Positions 1-9,543 of a DNA stretch of 64,000 nt are shown in pieces. Numbering within the stretch: position 1 is the stretch's first letter; the number at the start of each line of letters is the position of its first letter. Made by a program: the position numbers and the translations under genes. This stretch comes from Prochilodus magdalenae (Eukaryota > Chordata > Actinopteri > Characiformes > Prochilodontidae). The DNA is taken from NCBI GenBank assembly GCA_024036415.1, contig JAMWET010005077.1, forward strand, positions 1,327,501 to 1,391,500. The letters are read 5' to 3'. The notes beneath the pieces are model-generated. The model did no database searches. It was not told where the DNA came from and saw only the letters and a program-made list of their open reading frames with translations.

Positions 1-738
1 GCAGAGTGAGGGTTAAGTGTGTGTCTATGACATCTCCACTGCACCTCACACCATCACCATTATGTAGTTGCCCCATGGAGATCCGACTCATTGTTTTTCG
101 TGCTGACTCGAGCAACTATCCTGATTCTTCCAGCTTACTCTTTTATACGACTCACCTGTGAGTTTGTTCCCTCCTTAGTTAAGCGCAAAAAAAAAGTCAA
201 GAGCTGAGCGACTGAACACATGCCTGAATGCGAGTTGAGTCAAAAACACTTCTGCTTATGGAGAGCTTTTAAATCCAAAGCTAAAGGTTGCACCTTGTAA
301 TCAGCCCTCAGCCATCAGTTCCTTAAACTCCAGCACAAAACCTGACAAGTGCGGGAGCCTTGCGGTAGCCTGTAAATACGGAAACAGCAACAGGAAGAGG
401 TGCATCCAAATGGAATCAGCACGACCAGGGGCAAAGAACACCTTGTTTTAATGTACTGCACTACTGCCGTCAGTATCGATGCATTTTTCATCAAGCACAT
501 TTCCTCTCTTCGCTGGCAGCCCTTCGCTGACAGCTTGATTCAAGTTTTCTCGCCTTGTGATTCCTATTGTTCTTTGATGCTGAGAAGATGAGAGGAATAA
601 TGCATTTTTCAGTTAATATCAGTCTCTCTTTCTGTCTTACTTCCTTCCCTCTTAGAACAAGGCAAGAAGTGGGCAATGTGACAATGTTATTGTTATTGTG
701 ACAGATTGCATAATATGTTCTACATATATATCTCATAA
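1..738. other. Non-coding DNA, no gene seen
   Basis: AT-rich single-copy-looking sequence. The short open frames on both strands overlap each other and match no family I recognise. An AT-rich run lies just before the transposon that starts at 739. No RNA gene or strong repeat was seen. Confidence 0.6.
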
Positions 739-1076
739 GCTCACCGGACAAAAAAATTGTCACCTTGCGTGTTAGAAGTGGTAGTAATTTTAGGCTTCTG
801 CAGATGGTACCTGGATGGTGTGCAATAGCATTCACAGAAGTGGTACATTTGGGCATTCCAAAGCAAAGACCATAGTGTGAAGAAAGTAGCTGAATTTGCA
901 GGTGCCTGAAAAAGTTTACAGGAAATTCCCCTCAGAACTATTCCAGGGAGAATCCATTCAGAAACCTGTCCAGTTTATGCCAAAGCAAATCAAATTGCAG
1001 CTGTTATTCATGCTCATGGAGATATTACACACCACTAGGTTTTAGTCATAGGTGACAAATTGTTTGTCCGGTGAGC
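739..1076 (+). mobile_element. Internally deleted Tc1-like element with 27-bp terminal inverted repeats
   Basis: The ends form near-perfect inverted repeats (739-765 and 1050-1076): gctcaccggacaaa on the left and its complement on the right, about 25 of 27 bases pairing. Inside, around 879-905, the plus strand reads VKKVAEFAG, which resembles the N-terminal paired-like helix-turn-helix of a fish Tc1-like transposase. Near 985-1035 lie remains of the C-terminal end (SMP...IAAVIHAHGDIT-like). The catalytic core is missing, so this is a 338-bp non-autonomous derivative. I could not see a clean TA target duplication; the true ends may extend further or have decayed. A longer, more diverged relative lies at 34597-35083. 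Confidence 0.75.
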
Positions 1077-4000
1077 CCAAAGTACACCACAGAGGTCAAA
1101 ACTTTATTCCATGGAAACCATGTTTCTCCACTGCTTAAAACACCTTCCTTTTTTTCTGTTACAAGGTGACATCATCTTGTAACACTATCCTTATTGGCTG
1201 CCTGTAAGAGCAGGGCTTTAAGCATAATAGGCTGACTTTGAGCAAATACAGAGAGCCTGGAAACAATGTGATACTTCCATATGCTAAAAATGTCTTCAGG
1301 TATCAAGTGATGTCATTCCTTTACCCATCATTTTTATCATCTTATTCCCATTCCAAAAAAGCCAGATGGACTTGCTAAAGAATGGAGCTGTGTTGAAGAA
1401 CGCTCTTGCAGAGTGCTTAGGGTAATTTTCAGGAAAGCTCAGAAGTGTAACCTGTTGCTGCTCAAATATAACCTTGTAGCTGCAATCTACTTGTCAATCT
1501 ACTGAAGGAAATGAATGTATTTATTCTGATGACCACTCCGTGTACAGATAATTCCATCAGCGCCACAAAGCCCTCCATTGTCTAAAGATAAGTGCCTTTG
1601 GTGTGCTGACTGAAACGGAGAGGGAGGAATACACAATGATGGCACACGGCACTTGAGACACTTTGCCTTTGATGCGCAGTGGGAATGGGTGCTTTTTTGA
1701 ATGCCAACAAGCTCCCTGAAAATTCTTATTCATATCTGATTAAATCAAGCACACATTTATATTACGAGGAGGGGGGAGGTGGTATTGGGACACAGAAGGG
1801 AAAGCGGGGGAAAAAGTGCTGCATCAACCCATGAGGAAATGAAATGTTTGGAGCACACTGACCAAGATAGCGTCTTCCTCAGGCTTTTTTAATATTCACA
1901 ACGGAATAGTAAAGATAAACCGCAGCCACGTTTTTCATAACTAACATTCTCCTGGATGCATATTTCTTGATGTCTGCCAGATTCTGGGGACTAGATGCCC
2001 ATGGTTGTACTCTCTTGCAGCAGACTGCATCTGAAGAGTGGACCCACCTGGTCTGAATTCTCCAGGCACAGAGCATGAAGGCGGTGCCTCTTCTCTTCAC
2101 CTCTGCTGCTTAACCACGTGCGCTCAGTGGAGCCTTCACTTTCCATTTGCTTGTGCGCTGCAGCCAGAGAGGCAGAGCCACTCTCTCATCTGCATACTGC
2201 TTCTCCGATGGGCCGTCCCACTGCAGGCCCTCCGCGGGAATGCATAAGCAGAGTCGGGCACCAAAATTCAATTTGTCGGGATTATTATCAAAGATGAAAT
2301 GTTCCGACAGGAGACAGGCTGAGCTCATGCCGGATAGAGAGGGGCCATATCCCAGTTCGCTCTGATGAATTTGCCCCCCGCCCCTCCTTCCCCTCCTTTT
2401 CATTAGCTCCTTTTTTCCCTCAGCATTTCACTTTACTTACCATTAAACAGGAGGCTAAACGCAAAAGCTGATGGACGGGCGTCACAAACGGCTGTGGCAA
2501 GGCGCTATAGTGGGAAGCAGAAATGGCCCGGGATAGAAAACACACCAATTTAACATTAAGCTTTTCTAAATTCCCTCATGGTTGCTGCCAAAACTGCCGG
2601 CTGCGATTTCCATTTATCATGAGTCACGTTTATCAGGGCGCTTCACATACAACCTTCCCCACCCCCAACTCACAAAAACCAGCATTAGATGCAGACCCTG
2701 TCTAATCGGGAGCCCTCTGTCATCATTCACAGCAGCAGATAAGGTGAAAGCAGGCTCCAGATACTGGCTACCTTGCAGTCCAAATATGGGTCTGGTTTTG
2801 ACTCTTAACTCAATTACCTCTAAAGGGGCTCCTGGGAGAACTAGCCTGCTTTTTATCTGTCAGTCAGTCTGGCAGAGTATAGCCCACACACTGACAGTCG
2901 GAGTGGGCAAAACTAGTGCATTACCATCTGTTTGATGAGCTGACTGTAAATCAAAGAGGCAGCCAGCACTTTGAACCTAAGTGTATGGTGTTTGACAAGT
3001 TATGATACCTCATCAGCACATGAAGAGAATACATCTGTGCCAGGCAAAAATTCAGCCCCACGCCAATGAACAAGTCCAGCAAAACATGTCATGGTCTTTA
3101 TGCTATACTGGCTATGGCAGATTTCAAACGGGCTGGTGGAGGCAAATGCTTAATGTTTATTTATTTCGTGTCAATTTACTGCTGCGGAATTGTGAATGTA
3201 AACGTTCTTTAAAAAAAAAGAAAAACTAAAGCACATCTCTGGAGAAGGCCTAAATACGCACAGGCAACTGTCTGAAACAACCCTTTCGCTTTGTGACAGG
3301 CATTAAAATTCAATCTCCAGAAAAGCTCTAGAAAGTCTGCTCCTGTTTAGATCAATGACTAATTGTGATTCGTTCCTGGACCTACAAACAAAAGGGTCCC
3401 CATTCATTAGGAATACCAATTAGAAGCCTTATCTCAAAGAGAAGAAACTTTGGGGCTGTTTAATGTGAAGAATCACTCTACATGGGGCTGCTGTGGCGAG
3501 AGCAGGCTTGATAGTGGACAGCGATTACTCCCTCACTCCCCAGCCCTTTGACACACCAGACAAGGGGCAATCAGGCCTGTCTGCACGTTGCTGAAGCTGC
3601 CCGAGCTCCCACTTAAAAACCTGCCGCAGACGGACAGACCCAGACGCTGAGGTGTGTCCAGTGAGTGAGGGCTGCCCTGCTGAAGGGCACATCTAGGAGG
3701 GTTTTTCAAAGCTGTACACTACTGGGGGGGAAAGGGGGAGAGAGAAGCAGCCATGACTCAGTAAGGAGAACGGGATGAATCATACAGAGTGCAGAGCCTA
3801 TGAACCACTGCACAGCACCTCCCCTACCAATTAATACATCTGAAAATAGGCTCTGGCTATGCTAGAGATGTCACTGCAGCTTTGCCAACGAAGTGTTTTG
3901 ATATTTGGGTGTTTATATCTCAAGCTAATTGGGGAAGGTAGAAAAAAAGAAGGGCTGAGTGACAAGTTCCTCTCATCTGGTACATACACAAGCTTTTGCA

Positions 4001-4298
4001 TCACGCAGCCTATCAGATGCTGGAAATGGAGATCACCTAATTAAATAACACTGAGATACTGCTGTTACTGTTTGGACGCTAGTTACATTTTCTTCCAATC
4101 AGTGAAATTCATGAAAATCCACCAGAGACGGCACAATTCCTTTTTTTCAGCAGTGGTAATGAAACCTTGAAGAGCTGCTGATATCAGTACTGATTCAATC
4201 TATATTTTTTACAAACCACTAAGCTCTAAAATGAGCCTTTTTAATTGAAACATTCCACTACGCCTTCTAGGAATACCATCCTCAAAACCACAGAAACA
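1077..4298. other. Non-coding DNA with conserved-element-like stretches
   Basis: No gene is supported; the open frames of 60-120 codons overlap on opposite strands and look random. Parts such as about 2100-2450, 2520-2960 and 3290-3620 have the mixed AT/GC texture, homeodomain-like TAATTA/ATTAG cores and lack of repeats typical of fish conserved non-coding elements, but this is an impression, not an alignment. A short G run lies at about 3724-3731. Confidence 0.45.
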
Positions 4299-4988
4299 AA
4301 TAAGTGGACGAGGCACACAAGCCATGTAGATGAATTAAGGCAGAGATACCCAAGGTAAAATATTCTTCCAGTAAAAGTGTACTGGAGACCTCCACTGGAG
4401 TAAAAGTACTAAAGTATTTACCTTCAAATGTACAGGGGTTGGACAATGAAACTGAAACACCTGTCATTTTAGTGTGGGAGGTTTCATGGCTAAATTGGAC
4501 CAGCCTGGTGGCCAATCTTCATTAATTGCATATTGCACCAGTAAGAGCAGAGTGTGAAGGTTCAGTTAGCAGGTAAGAGCTCAGTTTTCTCAAAATAGTG
4601 CAATGCACACAACATTATGGGTGACATACCAAGACCAACTGACGCTGTATTGGCCGCAAAAGGAGGCCCTACACCATACTAATAAATGATTGTGGTCTAA
4701 AACCAGGTGTTTCAGTTTCATTGTCCAACCCCTGTACTTAATTAGCCTGACCCTGGTGTCTTTTCAAATGACCATAACCACAAAACACTGAAGGAGAGCA
4801 GTTTATACTAGTTAGAACCAAGCTCTGCCCAACAGGTCAAAAAAGCCAGTTTGGCCATAGTGTAGTGGAGTAAACAATAAGATATTAGAGTTTTTAAAAT
4901 ATATCAGAGTTAAAGTAAAGAGTCCCCCAGAATGGAAATACCTTAGTACAGTAGCCTATTACATTTACTAAGATACTGTCCACCACTG
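4299..4988 (+). mobile_element. hAT-like non-autonomous element, interrupted by a Tc1 derivative
   Basis: The sequence either side of 4433-4734 aligns with a second copy at 58095-58763. Shared blocks include the 'aaatattc.tccagtaaaagt' region, 'atttaccttcaaatg', 'acaaaacactgaaggaga', 'agaaccaagctctg.ccaacaggtcaaaa', 'tagtggagtaaaca' and 'cccccagaatggaa'. The right end gtccaccactg at 4988 matches the terminus of the other copy; the left end, around 4299, is degenerate (aagtggac for cagtggtg). No transposase is encoded. About 140 bp present in the other copy (58239-58380) are absent here next to the nested insertion. The hAT assignment rests on the 8-bp target duplication of the other copy. Confidence 0.75.
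4433..4734 (+). mobile_element. 302-bp deleted Tc1/mariner derivative flanked by TA
   Basis: The termini are inverted repeats of about 31 bp (caggggttggacaatgaaac on the left and its complement on the right). Each end abuts a TA dinucleotide (4431-4432 and 4735-4736), the expected Tc1/mariner target duplication. The left 190 bp and right 110 bp match a widespread fish Tc1 family. The junction around 4632 fuses the 5' region directly to the transposase C-terminal end, where 'gctgtattggccgcaaaagg' encodes the last residues, followed by a stop. The catalytic centre is gone. Related copies lie at 18606-18684 and 53804-54336. It sits inside the hAT-like element 4299-4988 and is therefore younger. 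Confidence 0.9.
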
Positions 4989-5309
4989 GAGGGCAGTGTA
5001 CAAAATCACCCTTCGTTTAATTACAATAACATAGTACAATGGTCATTAAGTCCGAGTTCCTGGGCAGGCTATCTTCAGATCCTTCTAGTTGATTTCTCAG
5101 ATATATGAAGGATAAACAGAAACACCAGTTGATTTTTTCAGATCTGAAGCCAGTGGAGCTTATGTTTTCCCATCTCCCTGATGATTTATTATTAACATAC
5201 ATTATTAAAATGTATTTTATTATATTTTACAGTGTTGAAAGTTTTACAGTTTTCTTTAACCTATTTTTAGCCATTTTCCTTCAACTCTCCTTTCATTATG
5301 CAAGTGGAT
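4989..5309. other. Short non-coding spacer, AT-rich
   Basis: AT-rich spacer between the hAT-like element and the Tc1 pseudogene. Nothing recognisable was seen. Confidence 0.5.
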
Positions 5310-6290
5310 GGATTGCGTTTAGGTGTTTCAGCTACATCTATTGCTAAGAGCTGTACAAAATCAACACACAGACATGCAGTCTCCGTATACAAAACTCTGG
5401 CAGTGGAATGAGTCGTAGGGAAGACTTCCAGTGACTTTAAACGCGGCGCTTTTATAGAATTCCACATTTGCCACAAGTCACTTTGTGAAATGTCTGCCCT
5501 GCTAGCCAAATGTAAAACCTATAATTGTGAAAGGGAAGCATCTCAGAGCAACAACTTCTCAGCCAGGAAGCAACAGACCATGCAAACTCACAGAATGGAG
5601 CTTGATTTTCTCTTATATCAAGCTTCATATAATGGGTTTCCATGGCCGAGTAGCTGCACATAAGCTTAAAACGTGTCAGCTGGAGTGGCATAAAAGCATG
5701 CTGCCACTGGAATGTGGAGCAGTGAAAACGTGCTCTCTGGAGTGAAGCATCGGCTTCACTATCTGGCCTACCAGAATGCATAACGCCAATAGTACTGTTC
5801 GGTGGAGGAGGAATAATGGCCTGGGACTGTTTGCGTAGATCTCGGGCAAGGCCAGTGCAGGGTAATGTTAACGCTACGTTAATTATGATGTTAATTGCAT
5901 TTCAGACAATTATATCCTTCCAACATCGTGTTAACAGTTTGGCAAAGGCCCTTTCCTGACCCTCTGCTCACAAAGGGTGGTACAGAACATGCTATGTTAA
6001 GTGTTATGGCAAGTGTCGAGGAGCTTCAGAGACTTTACAGAGCCCTGACCTCAAATCAACTGAACTCCTTACAGACAATTTGGAACATTGACTGTGAGTA
6101 AGACATTTAGCATCAGTGACTAAACCAGCAAAAATTCCCAAAAGTGCACCCAAAAATCTGGAAAGACTTCCCAAAAGGGTGGTGTGTATATAGCTGAAAA
6201 GGAGGGCGCAACCTGTCATAGCCTGTGTTGCTGGTATAAGATGTCCATCAAGCTTACAACTCCAAATGAGATGAAACTTGAAGTTTTGTA
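5310..6290 (+). pseudogene. Decayed Tc1-like transposase element
   Basis: The sequence follows a common fish Tc1 transposon from its 5' leader (about 5320-5400) through most of the transposase. Recognisable blocks on the plus strand are: 'tctgccctgctag' near 5491; MGFHGR.AAHK near 5633-5665, the end of the DNA-binding region; a decayed LWSDESRF block near 5734-5760, where the first catalytic aspartate is lost to substitution or frameshift; GGGGIM.W near 5802-5825; and SPDLKSTE near 6042-6065, where the PDLNPIE block has changed but its Glu codon survives. The middle DN..H block is largely deleted. Stops and frameshifts are numerous, so no active enzyme can be made. The boundaries are approximate because the terminal repeats are not visible. 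Confidence 0.88.
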
Positions 6291-7592
6291 AAGCCTATAT
6301 GGAAGAACGCCTGTATTATCTCAGACAGAATGACCAACAAAAAGAGGTCACTGCTAACCGCTTATTGGTAACCTCTACTCAATTAATGTAAAGGATTTGA
6401 ATCCACCCAGCGTCAACATTCACTCCTGCTTAAGACATCCACGCAATCACTGAACGACCTACTTGAATCATTTTTAAGAGAGACTCCGGTTTCAGCGTGG
6501 GGTACTTGAGTGCCGTCATTCAAGCACCGTAGCTTTGGTGATCATCAAAACAGCCACTTTCTCGCTCTGGGTCTCTCCACACACAAACAACTCAGAAATC
6601 ATCACTGTTCAACACTTTCAGCCCTACTATTAATAATGCAGGCACCCGTAACGTCTCTCTGCTCATTATACACAGCGCACTCGTGGCCTCTTCAACCCAG
6701 CACAGCGGGCGAAACACTGAAGCCCTACCGTGGCCTGCTCCTCATGCAGAAGTGGACTCAGCACCAAAAGCCATCACTGCTGCAGTTTAGTACAGTAATG
6801 TTATAAGGATTGTCCAGAATGCCACACCATGTGTACGGTTCCTTGCTGTATAAGGAATGTGTTGGTCAAGTTCATTAACAAGCAGCAGTGAGTGCTGGTT
6901 TGTCTTTACTAATATAAATGACTTTAAATCCTAATAACCGCACGTTACAAAACAATAAACTCTGGCACAAGCAGCCATTTGAGGAGTCAATACCGTTAGC
7001 TGGTTAGTTATCACAGCTTGTTATTGTAACTTCAGTTCTGATATACTCACATTTGTTGTAATGTGTCAAGTAACTGACAAAAACCGCCAAGTCAAGGGGT
7101 CTTCTCTACCCACCACCCAATCAATCATCTTCTGTTTTATTTTCTTGTGTGAAAAGTCAAAAGTTTAAACACCCACAACTAAACTAATGATTTTGGGTCT
7201 CTTCAAAGACTCTCTGGCTTACACTTAACAGTTCCAACTGATGAGACATCTGAAAAAAACATTGTAATACCACATATCTGTGTTTCACATCTAATATATA
7301 TTTTGATCTCTTTTTCTGCATACAGTAGAAAGCTGACCTTTCAGTTTTGTGAATATTCATGATTCACAGATCAACAGTATTTGTCCAGAACTGCTTTGAA
7401 AAAAAAATTGGACTGCACGATTCCATAAGTCGTTACCTGTATGCTAAAGCAAAACTTTAAACTACAAATAAGGGAAGCTATATGAGGATAGATGAGTTTA
7501 TGTACTGAAATGCTTTGTTGTGGCACTGATACTAAGCTTAACGTTTCTTCTCTCTAGGTATGAGCGCTGGGGATGGATTATTAGGTAGTTAG
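6291..7592. other. Non-coding DNA upstream of the minisatellite
   Basis: No gene or clear repeat was recognised. Frames of up to 98 codons (6510-6806) have no recognisable domain. Composition is ordinary and AT-rich. Confidence 0.5.
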
Positions 7593-9543
7593 CTAAGCAC
7601 TGTTTCTGCAAAAACACTCTCTGACTGAACACTAGGCATGGTTTCTGGAACAACGCTCTCTGACTGAACACTAAGCATGGTTTCTGGAAAAACACTCTGA
7701 CTGAACACTAAACACTGTTTCTGGAAAAACACTCTGACTGAACACTAAGCATGTTTTCTGGAAAAACACTCTGACTGAACACTAAGCATGTTTTCTGGAA
7801 AAACACTCTGACTGAACACTAAGCATGGTTTCTGGAAAAACACTCTGACTGAACACTAAACACTGTTTCTGGAAAAACACTCTGACTGAACACTAAGCAT
7901 GTTTTCTGGAAAAACACTCTGACTGAACACTAAGCATGTTTTCTGGAAAAACACTTTCTGACTGAACACTAAGCATGGTTTCTGGAACAACGCTCTCTGA
8001 CTGAACACTAAGCATGGTTTCTGAAAAAAACTTTCTGACTGAACACTAAGCACTGTTTCTGGAAAAACAGTCTCTGACTGAACACTAAGCACAGTTTCTG
8101 GAAAAACAGTCTCTGACTGAACACTAAGCATGGTTTCTGGAAAAACACTCTCTGACTGAACACTAAGCACGGTTTCTGGAAAAACACTCTCTGACTGAAC
8201 ACTAAACACTGTTTCTGGAAAAACGCTCTCTGACTGAACACTAAGCACGGTTTCTGGAAAAACAGTCTCTGACTGAACACTAAGCACTGTTTCTGGAAAA
8301 ACAGTCTCTGACTAAACACTAGGCACGGTTTCTGAAAAAAAAAACACTTTCTGACTGAACACTAAGCACTGTTTCTGGAAAAACACTCTCTGACTGAACA
8401 CTAAGCATGGTTTCTGGAAAAACACTTTCTGACTGAACACTACACATGGTTTCTGGAACAACGCTCTCTGACTGAACACTAAGCATGGTTTCTGGAAAAA
8501 CACTTTCTGACTGAACACTAAGCGCGGTTTCTGGAAAAACACTCTCTGACTGAACACTAAGCGCGGTTTCTGGAAAAACACTCTCTGACTGAACACTAAG
8601 CATGCTTTCTGGAAAAACACTTTCTGACTGAACACTAAGCATGGTTTCTGGAACAACGCTCTCTGACTGAACACTAAGCATGGTTTCTGGAAAAACACTC
8701 TCTGACTGAACACTAAACACTGTTTCTGGAAAAACGCTTTCTGACTGAACACTAAGCATGGTTTCTGGAACAACGCTCTCTGACTGAACACTAAGCATGG
8801 TTTCTGGAAAAACACTCTCTGACAGAACACTAAACACTGTTTCTGGAAAAACACTCTGACTGAACACTAAGCACTGTTTCTGGAAAAACAGTCTCTGACT
8901 GAACACTAAGCACAGTTTCTGGAAAAACAGTCTCTGACTGAACACTAGGCACGTTTTCTGGAAAAACGCTCTTTGACTGAACACTAAGCACTGTTTCTGG
9001 AAGAACAGTCTCTGACTTAACACTAAGCATGGTTTCTGGAAAAACACTCTGAACACTAAGCACGGTTTCTGGAAAAACACTCTCTGACTGAACACTAAAC
9101 ACTGTTTCTGGAAAAACGCTCTCTGACTGAACACTAAGCATGGTTTCTGGAAAAACACTCTCTGACTGAACACTAAACACTGTTTCTGGAAAAACGCTCT
9201 CTGACTGAACACTAAGCACGGTTTCTGGAAAAACGCTCTCTGACTGAACACTAAGCACGGTTTCTGGAAAAACACTCTCTGACTGAACACTAAGCACTGT
9301 TTCTGGAAAAACAGTCTCTGACTGAACACTAGGCACGGTTTCTGAAAAAAACACTTTCTGACTGAACACTAGGCACGTTTTCTGGAAAAACGCTCTCTGA
9401 CTGAACACTAAGCACTGTTTCTGGAAAAACAGTCTCTGACTGAACACTAGGCACGGTTTCTGAAAAAAACACTTTCTGACTGAACACTAGGCACGTTTTC
9501 TGGAAAAACGCTCTTTGACTGAACACTAAGCACTGTTTCTGGA
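7593..9543. repeat. Minisatellite, about 50 copies of a 37-39 bp unit
   Basis: A head-to-tail array runs without a break for about 1.95 kb. The 39-bp unit can be read as TTTCTGGAAAAACACTCTCT plus GACTGAACACTAAGCACGG. A 37-bp form lacking one CT dominates about 7683-7960. Variable positions are the end of the unit (catgg, cacgg, cactg, catgt, gcgcg), the spacer (cactctct, cgctctct, cagtctct, cactttct) and an 'aacaacg' variant. Because 39 is a multiple of 3, the minus strand has two long open frames with a 13-residue period (up to 336 codons at 8319-9329); I treat them as by-products of the repeat. Higher-order structure is visible: about 148 bp (4 x 37) near 7707-7960 and 118 bp (3 x 39 plus 1) near 9331-9543. 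Confidence 0.97.

Noticed and set aside
8319..9329. 336-codon open frame as a repeat protein gene
   Set aside because: It lies wholly inside the minisatellite. The frame stays open because the 39-bp unit is divisible by three and lacks stops; there is no flanking non-repeat coding sequence, splice sites or start context.
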